In this document: one piece after another, positions 31,831 to 40,538 of the stretch | Layout of the letters: the number at the start of each line of letters is the position of its first letter | How positions within the stretch are numbered: the stretch's first letter is position 1 | Origin: Bacteroidales bacterium UBA4293 | GTDB lineage: Bacteria; Bacteroidota; Bacteroidia; Bacteroidales; Bacteroidaceae | NCBI GenBank assembly: GCA_002395835.1 | Contig: DGVD01000004.1 | Coordinates: 96,627-160,626 of the forward strand | Length of the DNA stretch: 64,000 nucleotides | Direction of reading: 5' to 3' | Position numbers and translations under genes: made by a program | Notes under the pieces: generated by a model | The model's database searches: none | What the model was told of the DNA's origin: nothing | What the model saw: the letters and a program-made list of their open reading frames with translations, nothing else

Positions 31831-32946
31831 ATGATAACAATAGAACAGCTTAAAGATATAAAAGATCGTACTGATGCTCTTTATCGTTATTTGGGCATCG
31901 AGAGCAAGCAGATAGAGGTAGAAGAAGAGCAATTGCGTACTCAAGCTCCGGGTTTCTGGGATGATGCTAAGGCCGCCGAATTACAGATGAAAAAGGTAAA
32001 AGGACTTCTTTCATGGATTGATGGGTATAAAGAAGTTAAGACTTTAGTAGAAGAGGCTGATGCTGCTTTTGAATTTTATAAAGAGGAATTGGTTTCAGAG
32101 GCCGAAGTAGATGAGGCTTTTGTGAAAGCTGCATCTGCAGTTGAGGCTTTGGAGTTGAAGAATATGTTGCGCAGTGAGGCTGATAAGATGGACTGTGTCC
32201 TTAAAATTAACGCAGGAGCTGGTGGTACAGAAGCGCAAGATTGGGCACAGATGCTTATGCGTATGTATATGCGCTATGCGGAGACTCATGGGTATAAATG
32301 TTCAGTAGCTAATTTGTTAGAAGGAGATGATGCAGGAATCAAGACATGCACACTAAATATTGAAGGTCCATTTGCTTATGGCTATTTAAAGAGTGAAAAT
32401 GGTGTTCATCGTTTAGTGCGGGTTTCGCCGTATAATGCTCAGGGTAAGCGTATGACTTCTTTTACTTCTGTGTATGTAACTCCTTTGGTCGACGATTCCA
32501 TAGAGGTTAATATAGAGCCTGCACGAATCAGTTGGGATACTTTCCGAAGTGGTGGTGCTGGTGGTCAGAATGTTAATAAGGTTGAATCGGGTGTTCGCTT
32601 AAGATACCAATATAAAGACCCCTATACTGGTGAGGAAGAAGAAATCTTAATTGAAAATACAGAAACTCGTGACCAGCCAAAGAATAAAGAGAATGCATTG
32701 CGGTTGTTGCGCTCTATGTTGTATGATAAGGAGATGCAGCATCGAATGGCAGAGCAAGCAAAAGTAGAGGCGGGTAAGAAGAAAATCGAATGGGGCAGTC
32801 AGATAAGAAGTTATGTCTTTGATGATCGTCGTGTAAAAGACCATCGTACAAATTACCAGACTAGTGATGTCAATGGGGTGATGGATGGCAAAATTGATGA
32901 ATTCATCAAAGCTTACCTCATGGAGTTCAGTGATTCAAATAATTGA
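31831..32946 (+). CDS. prfB: Peptide chain release factor 2
   Basis: A 371-residue class I release factor that ends translation at UGA and UAA. The GGQ motif that reaches the peptidyl-transferase centre is in SGGAGGQNVNKVES (near 240-253). The codon-recognition tripeptide lies in RVSPYNAQGKRMTSF (near 197): the usual SPF of RF2 reads SPY here. The frame is continuous from the first ATG; the programmed +1 frameshift (CTT TGA C near codon 25) found in many bacteria is absent, since that place reads TAT CGT TAT TTG GGC. It lies in the run between fadD-like and CYTH genes. Confidence 0.93.
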   Translation: MITIEQLKDIKDRTDALYRYLGIESKQIEVEEEQLRTQAPGFWDDAKAAELQMKKVKGLLSWIDGYKEVKTLVEEADAAFEFYKEELVSEAEVDEAFVKAASAVEALELKNMLRSEADKMDCVLKINAGAGGTEAQDWAQMLMRMYMRYAETHGYKCSVANLLEGDDAGIKTCTLNIEGPFAYGYLKSENGVHRLVRVSPYNAQGKRMTSFTSVYVTPLVDDSIEVNIEPARISWDTFRSGGAGGQNVNKVESGVRLRYQYKDPYTGEEEEILIENTETRDQPKNKENALRLLRSMLYDKEMQHRMAEQAKVEAGKKKIEWGSQIRSYVFDDRRVKDHRTNYQTSDVNGVMDGKIDEFIKAYLMEFSDSNN

Positions 32947-32947
32947 T

Positions 32948-33442
32948 ATGGGACAGGAAATAGAACGTAAATTTCTAGTGAAAGGGCCTTTTAAGGAGAG
33001 GGCTTTTTCATCCACACGTATAGTACAAGGGTATATTTGTCATGGCGGTGGCCGCACTGTTCGTGTTCGTTTACGTAATGAAAAGGGTTATCTTACTATT
33101 AAAGGCCCTTCCATTGATGGAGGATTATCTCGATATGAGTTTGAAATTGAAATCAGTTTTAAAGATGCCATGGACTTGATGAAACTCTGTAAAGATGGGT
33201 ATATAGACAAAACGCGTTATTTGGTCAAAAGTGGAAAGCATATCTTTGAAGTTGATGAGTTTTATGGAGATAATGAGGGCTTAATTATGGCTGAGGTTGA
33301 ATTGGAATATGAAAATGAGCCTTATGAAAAGCCTGATTTTATTGGAAAAGAGGTTACAGGGGACCGACGATTTTATAATGGTTCATTGTTGACTTATCCT
33401 TTTAAACTCTGGAAGGATTCTATTTTACAAGAATCCTTCTAA
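32948..33442 (+). CDS. CYTH-domain protein (inorganic triphosphatase-like)
   Basis: The start is set at MGQEIERKFLVKGPF, which opens with the ExExK signature (E4, E6, K8) of the CYTH superfamily; a longer frame inside prfB is unlikely. The product has 164 residues and shows the alternating charged strands of the triphosphate tunnel (RTVRVRLRNEKGYLTIKG, RYEFEIEISF, EVDEFYGDNEGLIMAEVELE). Members hydrolyse triphosphate or triphosphorylated compounds with Mg2+ or Mn2+. It begins 1 nt after prfB and its 3' end overlaps a convergent VanZ-like gene by 23 bp. Confidence 0.85.
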   Translation: MGQEIERKFLVKGPFKERAFSSTRIVQGYICHGGGRTVRVRLRNEKGYLTIKGPSIDGGLSRYEFEIEISFKDAMDLMKLCKDGYIDKTRYLVKSGKHIFEVDEFYGDNEGLIMAEVELEYENEPYEKPDFIGKEVTGDRRFYNGSLLTYPFKLWKDSILQESF

Positions 33443-33812
33443 ACAGAAATACACCTAATATAGCTGCTAGTACTACACCTGTAGTATTGGCAGCTAAATC
33501 TATCCAATCGCCATTTCTTAGACCTCCAGTACAGTATTCCTGGAGAAGTTCCAAAATGCCGCTCATTAGAATGGGTAAGATTATCGCTCCAATTAGTAGT
33601 CTGATTTTGTTCGTCTCTGCTTTATGTTTAAGGTAATATTCTATCCAAATAATGCTGCATGTTCCTAGATACATGACTATGTGAGTCCATTTGTCTATAA
33701 ATGGAATATCTTCTGCTAAATTTGTCTCTGGAACAGGCATTAAGGATAAAACCCAAATTAGAACGATACAAAATAGACTGAATCTATAGTTTTTTATGTA
33801 ATCTCTAATCAT
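33420..33812 (-). CDS. VanZ-like membrane protein
   Basis: A small inner-membrane protein of about 130 residues from MIRDYIKNYRF; an upstream ATG at 33833 would add seven residues. Three or four hydrophobic segments are visible (FSLFCIVLIWVLSLMP, HIVMYLGTCSIIWIEYYL, LLIGAIILPILMSGILELLQ, TTGVVLAAILGVFLF). The VanZ pattern includes DKWTHIVMYLG and GDWIDLAANTTGV. In some bacteria the family affects teicoplanin resistance; here the role is unknown. It converges with the CYTH gene and shares 23 bp with it. Confidence 0.8.
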   Translation of the reverse strand: MIRDYIKNYRFSLFCIVLIWVLSLMPVPETNLAEDIPFIDKWTHIVMYLGTCSIIWIEYYLKHKAETNKIRLLIGAIILPILMSGILELLQEYCTGGLRNGDWIDLAANTTGVVLAAILGVFLFRRILVK

Positions 33813-33826
33813 TTTTATCTTTCTTT

Positions 33827-33859
33827 TTTGCAAAATTAGTGCTAAAATTCTTACATTTG
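33827..33859 (+). promoter_or_regulatory. Promoter of the NSS transporter pair
   Basis: TTTG (33827-33830), 21 nt, TACATTTG (33852-33859), 40 nt before ATG 33900. Confidence 0.7.
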
Positions 33860-33899
33860 CAATTTATAAGAGAGATTTTAGTTTGAATTTATAAAAAAT

Positions 33900-35297
33900 A
33901 TGGCAAATAATACGAATCAGGCGGGGTTTGCTAGTAAACTTGGTGCTATATTAGCTGCAGCAGGCTCGGCTGTAGGTTTGGGGAATATCTGGCGTTTCCC
34001 TACTGAAACTGGAACAAATGGTGGTGCTGCGTTTATTCTGATTTATATATTCTTCATGCTATTTATGGCTATGCCTATCATGATTGCTGAGTTTACGATT
34101 GGTCGTCATGGTCAAAGCGATGTTTCTCATTCATTTTTGAAAATGAGTGGTGGTAGAAAGATTTGGAAATATATGGGTCTTATTCCTGTTATATCCGGTT
34201 TTCTTGTTTTAAGCTATTATGCTGTTGTTGCTGGATGGACACTTAACTATGCAGTTCTGGCTAGTATGAATGATTTTGTAGGAAAATCTGCAGCTGAGTA
34301 TGCATCCGATTTTGTATCTTTCTCTTCTAATCCTTTTAAACCATTAGCATGGCTTTTCTTTATTCTAGCCTTGACATTTGGTATTGTGGCTATGGGCGTG
34401 CAAAAAGGAATAGAGCGAGGTGCTAAGATTATGATGCCTATTTTATTTGTTTTCTTGGTTATTTTAGTTATATGTTCATTGACCTTGCCTGATGCCTCTA
34501 AAGGTTTGACTTTCTTATTAAAGCCCGACTTTTCAAAGGTGTCTGGATCAACTTGCCTATCTGCTATGGGTCAAGCTTTCTTTTCTTTAAGTGTAGGTAT
34601 ATGTTGTTTGTGCACATACGCATGTTATTTTAGAAAGGATATTGATTTGATACGTGATGGGTTTGGAGTAGCTACCATTGATACATTAGTTGCTCTTATG
34701 TCTGGTTTGGTTATTTTTCCTGCGGTTTATTCTATTCCTGGGCTATCGCCTGACGCTGGTCCTTCTTTGGTATTCATTACTTTGCCAAATGTTTTTCAAC
34801 AGGCTTTTGGAGATTTGCCAGCTGTAGCTTATGTGTTCTCTTTGATGTTTTATGTTTTGTTGGTTATGGCAGCTTTGACTTCTTCCATTTCCATGTTGGA
34901 GATGGCTGCAGCTTATTTTATCAAACATTTCAAGGTAAGTCGTTTTAAATCTTCTTTGGTTGTTAGCATCGTTTGCTTTCTTTTGGGATCCGCATGTTCT
35001 TTTTCTTTTGGAATTTGGAAAGATGTAACAATTTTTGGAATGGGATTTTTTGATTTATTTGATTTCCTGGTAGCTAAATTGTTAATGCCTATAGGCAGTG
35101 CTTTGATTTGCATATTTTTGGGTTGGGTGGTTGACGAAAAAGTACTACGTGCTGAAATTACTAATGAAGGAGCATTAAAACAGCCTCTATATCCTGTGTT
35201 CCGTTTTATCATCCGATATTTTGCTCCATTATGTATTATTTTGATTTTTATGAATGAATTGGGCCTGTTTAAAATATTGTCAGGTTTATTGAATTGA
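33900..35297 (+). CDS. Sodium-dependent neurotransmitter-symporter family transporter (copy 1)
   Basis: A 465-residue inner-membrane protein of the NSS (SNF, LeuT/MhsT) family, which imports amino acids or related solutes with Na+. TM1 has the typical unwound ion- and substrate-binding segment AGSAVGLGNIWRFP (about 21-34), and TM6 lies around FFSLSVGICCLCTYACYF (near 225). Eleven or twelve hydrophobic helices can be counted. The start overlaps nothing; its stop overlaps the upstream extension of the next gene. A second, clearly related copy follows. The substrate cannot be told from sequence. Confidence 0.9.
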   Translation: MANNTNQAGFASKLGAILAAAGSAVGLGNIWRFPTETGTNGGAAFILIYIFFMLFMAMPIMIAEFTIGRHGQSDVSHSFLKMSGGRKIWKYMGLIPVISGFLVLSYYAVVAGWTLNYAVLASMNDFVGKSAAEYASDFVSFSSNPFKPLAWLFFILALTFGIVAMGVQKGIERGAKIMMPILFVFLVILVICSLTLPDASKGLTFLLKPDFSKVSGSTCLSAMGQAFFSLSVGICCLCTYACYFRKDIDLIRDGFGVATIDTLVALMSGLVIFPAVYSIPGLSPDAGPSLVFITLPNVFQQAFGDLPAVAYVFSLMFYVLLVMAALTSSISMLEMAAAYFIKHFKVSRFKSSLVVSIVCFLLGSACSFSFGIWKDVTIFGMGFFDLFDFLVAKLLMPIGSALICIFLGWVVDEKVLRAEITNEGALKQPLYPVFRFIIRYFAPLCIILIFMNELGLFKILSGLLN

Positions 35298-35311
35298 TAG
35301 CTAGATTATTT

Positions 35312-36679
35312 ATGGAGAGTAAAAGAACAAATTTTGGAAGTAAGGTTGGAGCGGTTCTTGCCGCGGCAGGTTCTGCTATTGGCTTGGGTAATGTATGGCG
35401 TTTCCCTTATGAAACAGGACAGAATGGTGGTGCAGCATTCCTAGTAATTTATCTAGCATGTATTATTATTGTAGGTGTTCCTTTGATGGTGGCTGAATTT
35501 GCAGTGGGGCGAAGGAGCAGAACGAATAATTTTCGAGCATTTCCTGTTTTAGGTGCAAAGGGCGCATGGAGATATGTGGGATTTCTTTGTGTCTTGACGG
35601 GTTGGCTTATTCTATGTTATTACGCTGTTGTATTAGGGTGGACATTAGAATATGTTTTTCAGGCCGGTTCGAATGGATTGGCCGGGAAAACGGCTGAACA
35701 ATATACAGCAGATTTCTCAACTTTTGTGAGCGATCCAGTTCGGCCTCTTATTTATTTGTTCATTGCAGTCCTATTTACTTTAGGAGTGGTTGTGATGGGG
35801 GTTCAAAAAGGTATCGAACGTGCTTCAAAGGTGATGATGCCTATGTTGTTTATATTCATTTTGATTTTGGTATTTTGTTCTTTGTCTCTTCCTGGGGCGA
35901 AGAAAGGTGTAGATTATTTATTGAATCCTGATTTTAGTGCAGTTCATCCAAGTACGTTCTTGGCAGCTATGGGACAAGCCTTTTTCTCCCTTAGTATAGG
36001 TATGGGTTGTCTTTGTACTTATGCATCCTATTTTCCTAGGGAAGCCAACTTATTTGGAAATGCCTTAAATATAGCAGGCATAGACACTATTATTGCTATA
36101 CTTTCTGGGTTAATTATTTTTCCAGCTGCATATTCAGTAGGAATAGAGCCTGGTTCAGGGGCCTCTTTGGTTTTTATTACATTGCCTAATGTGTTTTATC
36201 AAGCTTTTGATGGTCTACCTTGGTTAGCTTATGCATTTTCTTTAATGTTCTACCTCTTGTTGTCTATGGCAGCACTGACATCCGCTATTTCTTTGCTTGA
36301 ACCTCCTACATCTTTATTATCCGAAGAATTTCATATAAGCCGTAGGACTGCAGCTTTGCTGGCCACTTCTTTGGTAATAGTTCTGGGTACTGCTTGTTCA
36401 CTTTCTATGGGAGTTTGGGGAGATTTCAAATTGTTTGGTTTAAACTTGTTTGACTTCTTTGACTTTGCTACAGCTAAGATTATGCTTCCTATAGGAGGGC
36501 TTTTTACAGCATTGTTTGTGGGATGGAAGATGAACAAAAAGGCATTGCTGACAGAACTTTCCAATAATAGGACTCTTCCTCAGTGGCTAGTTCGTATGTT
36601 CTATTTGCTTATTAAGTATTTGTTGCCATTGGCTATTATTCTGATTTTCTTGAATGAGTTAGGTGTTTTTGGATTTTGA
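35312..36679 (+). CDS. Sodium-dependent neurotransmitter-symporter family transporter (copy 2)
   Basis: I start this 455-residue transporter at MESKRTNFGSKVGAVLAAAG, aligned with its neighbour; a frame from 35294 only adds MIARLF. TM1 carries AGSAIGLGNVWRFPYETG and TM6 FFSLSIGMGCLCTYASYF. It is similar to copy 1 over its whole length, so the two arose by tandem duplication and are probably co-transcribed. They differ at binding-site positions (for example PTET versus PYET after WRF, and SVGICCL versus SIGMGCL), which suggests different substrates. A strong terminator follows. Confidence 0.9.
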   Translation: MESKRTNFGSKVGAVLAAAGSAIGLGNVWRFPYETGQNGGAAFLVIYLACIIIVGVPLMVAEFAVGRRSRTNNFRAFPVLGAKGAWRYVGFLCVLTGWLILCYYAVVLGWTLEYVFQAGSNGLAGKTAEQYTADFSTFVSDPVRPLIYLFIAVLFTLGVVVMGVQKGIERASKVMMPMLFIFILILVFCSLSLPGAKKGVDYLLNPDFSAVHPSTFLAAMGQAFFSLSIGMGCLCTYASYFPREANLFGNALNIAGIDTIIAILSGLIIFPAAYSVGIEPGSGASLVFITLPNVFYQAFDGLPWLAYAFSLMFYLLLSMAALTSAISLLEPPTSLLSEEFHISRRTAALLATSLVIVLGTACSLSMGVWGDFKLFGLNLFDFFDFATAKIMLPIGGLFTALFVGWKMNKKALLTELSNNRTLPQWLVRMFYLLIKYLLPLAIILIFLNELGVFGF

Positions 36680-36697
36680 TAGGATTGAAAATAACAT

Positions 36698-36727
36698 AAA
36701 ATGGCCCACTGACAAGTGGGCCATTTT
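36698..36727. terminator. Bidirectional terminator
   Basis: AAAATGGCCCACT pairs perfectly with AGTGGGCCATTTT around GACA. It lies between the NSS gene and the convergent phosphatase gene and has A and T tracts on both sides. Confidence 0.85.
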
Positions 36728-36752
36728 CTTTAAATATCAAAAAGATGATTGA

Positions 36753-38141
36753 TTATTTCTTGTAGCCAGCTGCCTTAGATATAAGTTCAGGTATGTCGGT
36801 GTTATTCATCCTGCCATGGAAGTTTTGAGCTCCTACACCTACGGCATAAACAGGTACATAACCGTCAGAGTGTGCGAAACTAGCCCAAGAAATCATTGCA
36901 ATTTTGTTTAAAATGTCACGTCCCTTAGCTGCGATCTTGGCATTGTTACCATACCAGTTTTGCTCAGTACCACCTGCACGGAAAGAGTCCTCAAATGTAC
37001 TATGGAGTTCAGCTTCATCCCTCCAGTTTACTGGAACTTTGGTAAAAAGACCAAAACAATCACTTAGAATCTTCTTTGCATCTTCCCAAGTAGCTTTTTT
37101 ATTCTTCCTCAGCTCGTTGAAACGTTCAGTTACCTTGTCCACACTACAGGTCTGGTGTTGCAGTGCCTGCAAATTCAATTCATATCGTCCATTGCCCGGA
37201 ATCAATCCACCTGTCTCATGATCTGCTGTTATTACAATCAGGGTTTCTTTGGGGTGTTTCAGATAGAAATCGTATGCTACTTGAATAGCCTCATCAAATG
37301 CGATGGTTTGGTGAATCATGGTAGCTGCGTCATTCCCATGGCAAGCGTGATCTATCATACCACCCTCAATCATGAAAAAGAAGCCATTCTTATTATCCTT
37401 AGTAAGGAAGTTGATTCCCATTTCCACAATTTGTTTCAAAGTTAAATCGTTATCGGTTCTGTCAATAGCATATGGAAGCTCTGTCTTGTTTTTAGCTGCA
37501 GCTTCTTTGGTTTGCGTCATAATCAGTTTCTTCGCAGTTTTCCATTTAGCTTTAGCTTCTTCATATCCATAGGCCCACGTGTAGCCGCTTTCTTCACAAA
37601 GTTGATGAAGATCTATGCCATCCTTGGTTGGCTGGAGAAAATCTGAACCACCGAAATAATCCACAGTTGATGAGGCAACCTGCTTGCCTATCTCAAAATA
37701 GGAGTTACGACTTTCTTGATGAGCGTAAAACACGGCAGGTGTTGCATGGTCAATGCTTACAGATGTACTTACACCTACTTTTTTGCCACTTTTTTTTGCC
37801 CAGTCTGCAATGCTGCTTACAGGCTCAAGCTTAGGGTTCATGCCGATGGCTCCGTTTTTTGTCTTTACACCTGTGGCTAAAGCAGTACCTCCAGCTGCAG
37901 AGTCGGTGACATCACTGCTGGCAGAAAAAGAAGTAGCATACGTAGTGTATGGGAAACTGGGAAAACAAAGTGGTTGGATTCCTATCTTTCCTTGAATATT
38001 TGCAAGATAAGTTTCTGTGACATTAACTTCGTTAAGTCCCATGCCATCACCAATAAAATAAAATACGTACTTTGCTTTTTGAGCCATAATGGTAGTTGTA
38101 CAAATGAAGCACAAGGCTACCAAGGTTAAGAATTTTTTCAT
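36753..38141 (-). CDS. Alkaline phosphatase
   Basis: A 462-residue periplasmic phosphomonoesterase with signal peptide MKKFLTLVALCFICTTTIMAQ; an upstream ATG at 38201 would cover the promoter and is rejected. FYFIGDGMGLNEVN binds metal; DVTDSAAGGTALATGVKT holds the nucleophile Ser in DSA; IEGGMIDHACHGND and ITADHETGGL give further metal ligands. It hydrolyses phosphate esters to release phosphate. It is monocistronic. The insertions that would mark a special subfamily were not recognised. Confidence 0.92.
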   Translation of the reverse strand: MKKFLTLVALCFICTTTIMAQKAKYVFYFIGDGMGLNEVNVTETYLANIQGKIGIQPLCFPSFPYTTYATSFSASSDVTDSAAGGTALATGVKTKNGAIGMNPKLEPVSSIADWAKKSGKKVGVSTSVSIDHATPAVFYAHQESRNSYFEIGKQVASSTVDYFGGSDFLQPTKDGIDLHQLCEESGYTWAYGYEEAKAKWKTAKKLIMTQTKEAAAKNKTELPYAIDRTDNDLTLKQIVEMGINFLTKDNKNGFFFMIEGGMIDHACHGNDAATMIHQTIAFDEAIQVAYDFYLKHPKETLIVITADHETGGLIPGNGRYELNLQALQHQTCSVDKVTERFNELRKNKKATWEDAKKILSDCFGLFTKVPVNWRDEAELHSTFEDSFRAGGTEQNWYGNNAKIAAKGRDILNKIAMISWASFAHSDGYVPVYAVGVGAQNFHGRMNNTDIPELISKAAGYKK

Positions 38142-38173
38142 GTTTGGGTAATTGTTAGTATTTACTTGTTTTG

Positions 38174-38181
38174 CAAAGATA
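38174..38181 (-). promoter_or_regulatory. -7 element of alkaline phosphatase gene
   Basis: TATCTTTG on the minus strand (38181-38174), exact to TAnnTTTG, 32 nt before the chosen ATG at 38141. Confidence 0.6.
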
Positions 38182-38223
38182 GTAAAAATCCTCAAAAACA
38201 TATTGTTTGTCGAAAAAAAGTCA

Positions 38224-38231
38224 TACCTTTG
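38224..38231 (+). promoter_or_regulatory. -7 element of tRNA-Pro
   Basis: TACCTTTG, exact to TAnnTTTG, 10 nt before the tRNA. An ATTG at 38202-38205 is the nearest candidate for the -33 element. Confidence 0.6.
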
Positions 38232-38241
38232 TACGCACTTT

Positions 38242-38314
38242 CGGAAAGTAGCGCAGTTGGTAGCGCACTACGTTCGGGACGTAGGGGTCGGGAGTTCGAA
38301 TCTCCTCTTTCCGA
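38242..38314 (+). tRNA. tRNA-Pro (anticodon CGG)
   Basis: Cloverleaf: acceptor CGGAAAG/CTTTCCG with the C1-G72 pair typical of bacterial tRNA-Pro, D arm GCGC/GCGC, anticodon arm CTACG-TTCGGGA-CGTAG (anticodon CGG), T arm GGGAG-TTCGAAT-CTCCT, discriminator A. CCA is not encoded. It has its own promoter and terminator and reads CCG codons. Confidence 0.95.
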
Positions 38315-38317
38315 CAG

Positions 38318-38347
38318 AAAAGGCAGATCTTTAATGATCTGCCTTTT
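38318..38347 (+). terminator. Terminator after tRNA-Pro
   Basis: AAAAGGCAGATC pairs with GATCTGCCTTTT around TTTAAT, followed by more T. Being symmetric it may also serve the convergent argD operon, whose stop codon is at 38360. Confidence 0.85.
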
Positions 38348-38359
38348 TTGTTTTAGATG

Positions 38360-39487
38360 TTATAAAACTTTCTTTAAACGTTCGATGAAGTCATCCGCTT
38401 CTGTTTTTGTCAAGCAGAGTGGCGGAAGGAGCCGCAGGACATTTGTTCCGCTACATCCTGTGAAACAATGTTGTTCTTTGACTAATTTTGTGCGGATTTC
38501 CTTATAAGGGACATCCAATTCTATTCCAATCATGAGGCCAAGTCCACGCACCTCTACAACATGGGGAAGGTTTTCACTTTTAAGTCGATTCATTAAGTAG
38601 GAACCAACTTCAGCGGCATTTTCTATTAGGTGTTCTTCCTCAATGATGTCTAGAACTGCCAAAGCGCCTGCGCATGCAAGATGATTTCCACCAAAGGTCG
38701 TTCCTAATTGCCCATAGACAGGCTTGAACTTAGGAGATATAAGGACTGCAGCCATTGGGAAACCATTTGCAATGCCTTTTGCCACAGTGATCAAGTCTGG
38801 TTTAACGTTGGAATACTGATGTGCAAAGAATTTTCCAGAGCGTCCGTATCCACACTGAATCTCATCGCAAATCATGACAGTGTCATATTTGTCACAAAGT
38901 TCACGTAATCCTTGTAAGAATTCTGGGGTTACAATACGGATTCCTCCCACTCCTTGGATGTATTCTAGGATGATAGCGCAGACATCACCTTTCTCCAGCT
39001 CTTTTTCCCAAGCACCTAAATCATTGATGGGAAGATAGGTGACGTGGCCATTTGCATTAATAGGTGAGATAATTTTAGGATTGTAGGTAGCCTCTACAGC
39101 TAAAGAAGTACGTCCGTGAAATGCTTTCTCCATGGAAAGTACACGGGTGCGTCCATTATAAAATGATGCCAGTTTTAATGCGTTTTCGTTGGCTTCAGCA
39201 CCACTATTTATGAGAAAGAGTTGGTAGTCTTCGAGTCCGCAGATTCTACCTAAACGTTCTGCCAGTTCCTTTTGTAGTGGATTGATGACAGAATTGCTGT
39301 AAAACCCCAACTTATTCAGTTGTTTGGTCATGCATTCTACATAATGAGGATGACAATGTCCCACGCTAATGACAGCATGTCCTCCATATAGGTCCAAGTA
39401 TTCCTGACCTTTTTCATCCCAGACCTTACATCCTTTGCCGTGGTCAATAGCTATATCAAATAAAGGATATACATCAAATAACTTCAT
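38360..39487 (-). CDS. argD: Acetylornithine (N-acylornithine) aminotransferase
   Basis: A 375-residue PLP enzyme of the class III aminotransferases, which makes N-acylornithine from the semialdehyde with glutamate as donor. Key parts: NSGAEANENALKLA (cofactor phosphate site, near 94), HGRTSLAVEATYNPK, MICDEIQCGYGRSGKFF (Asp that binds the pyridine N, near 200) and LITVAKGIANGFPMAAVL (Schiff-base Lys, near 229). It is the last gene of the minus-strand argR-GNAT-argG-argC-argD operon, 13 nt after argC. In this lineage the acyl group may be succinyl rather than acetyl. Confidence 0.92.
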   Translation of the reverse strand: MKLFDVYPLFDIAIDHGKGCKVWDEKGQEYLDLYGGHAVISVGHCHPHYVECMTKQLNKLGFYSNSVINPLQKELAERLGRICGLEDYQLFLINSGAEANENALKLASFYNGRTRVLSMEKAFHGRTSLAVEATYNPKIISPINANGHVTYLPINDLGAWEKELEKGDVCAIILEYIQGVGGIRIVTPEFLQGLRELCDKYDTVMICDEIQCGYGRSGKFFAHQYSNVKPDLITVAKGIANGFPMAAVLISPKFKPVYGQLGTTFGGNHLACAGALAVLDIIEEEHLIENAAEVGSYLMNRLKSENLPHVVEVRGLGLMIGIELDVPYKEIRTKLVKEQHCFTGCSGTNVLRLLPPLCLTKTEADDFIERLKKVL

Positions 39488-39500
39488 TTTTTTTTATTCT

Positions 39501-40538
39501 TTAGAAAGCACTTGGTTTCAATCTTAATCCCGTTGTCTCATCAATGCCGAACATTAGATTCAAATTTTGAACAGCCTGGCCAACAGCTCCTTTCAGTAAG
39601 TTGTCTATCATGGAAGTGATGACAGCTTTGTTGCCAAACTTATCCACATGTATCAATGCTTTGTTGGTATTGACTACTTGTTTTAAATCCAATGCTTTAT
39701 CCACATAATGGGTAAAGGCTGCATTCTTATAGAACTCCTTGAATAGCTCTGCTAGTTGTTCTTTTGTCGGATTAGAGGAAGCCCCTTCTTTACCATCGAA
39801 CTTTACTACTTCTGTACAGAAAATACCTCGAGCGAAATCCCCACGATATGGAATGAAATCGATGGTAATATCTTTTTCTGTTGGTGTTGCAACCAAGGTG
39901 TCTATAATGTTTGGTGTATGAATAGGCCTAAGCTCATTCAGGCTTTGGCAAATTTCATGTAGGTGCTGGTGAGTGAAAACCTTATATATACTCAAATTGT
40001 TATTTCTCCATGAGAAGTGTGTAGTGCCACTTGGTTTTTGACCAGCTCCTGTGGAGCCAGTGATTGCATTCACAGCTATGTCATATTTTAGTAAGCCAGC
40101 TTTGGCCAATGGTAGAAGACCTAGCTGAACGCAAGTAGCAAAGCAACCGGGATTAGCCAGGTGCTGGCAAGTTTGAATAGATTCTTTATGGATTTCTGGT
40201 AATCCATAAACAAAATCATGTGTAGGTGCTGCAATTCTGAAGTCCTGAGCCAGGTCAATGATTTTCACGTGGGCAGGGATGCTGTGTTCTTTGAGGAAAG
40301 CTTCACTCTTTCCATGACCAAAGCAAAAAAAGACCACATCCACTTGATTGAGTGGCATATCAGCAGAGAAACGTAATTCAGTCTCGCCTAACAGCCCTTC
40401 ATGCACATCAGTGATTAGATTGCCTGCATTGGATTCACTGTTAGCAAATACAATTTCTACTTCTGGATGCCATAGCAGTAAACGAATCAGTTCGCCACCT
40501 GTATATCCTGCTGCACCTAAGATTCCTACTTTTATCAT
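39501..40538 (-). CDS. argC: N-acetyl-gamma-glutamyl-phosphate reductase
   Basis: A 345-residue NADPH-dependent reductase that turns N-acylglutamyl phosphate into the semialdehyde. The Rossmann start is VGILGAAGYTGGELIRLL; the active-site Cys is in NPGCFATCVQLGLLPL (near 145); GTTHFSWRNNNLSIYKVFTHQH contains the conserved His region. Its ATG overlaps the argG stop by 4 nt. The kinase ArgB that feeds it is not in the window. Confidence 0.93.
   Translation of the reverse strand: MIKVGILGAAGYTGGELIRLLLWHPEVEIVFANSESNAGNLITDVHEGLLGETELRFSADMPLNQVDVVFFCFGHGKSEAFLKEHSIPAHVKIIDLAQDFRIAAPTHDFVYGLPEIHKESIQTCQHLANPGCFATCVQLGLLPLAKAGLLKYDIAVNAITGSTGAGQKPSGTTHFSWRNNNLSIYKVFTHQHLHEICQSLNELRPIHTPNIIDTLVATPTEKDITIDFIPYRGDFARGIFCTEVVKFDGKEGASSNPTKEQLAELFKEFYKNAAFTHYVDKALDLKQVVNTNKALIHVDKFGNKAVITSMIDNLLKGAVGQAVQNLNLMFGIDETTGLRLKPSAF

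Noticed and set aside
31831..31920. Programmed +1 frameshift site in prfB
   Set aside because: The expected CTT TGA C is absent; the frame is continuous from the first ATG.
38166..38507. 113-codon plus-strand frame over tRNA-Pro
   Set aside because: It reads through the tRNA and its terminator and then antisense to argD.
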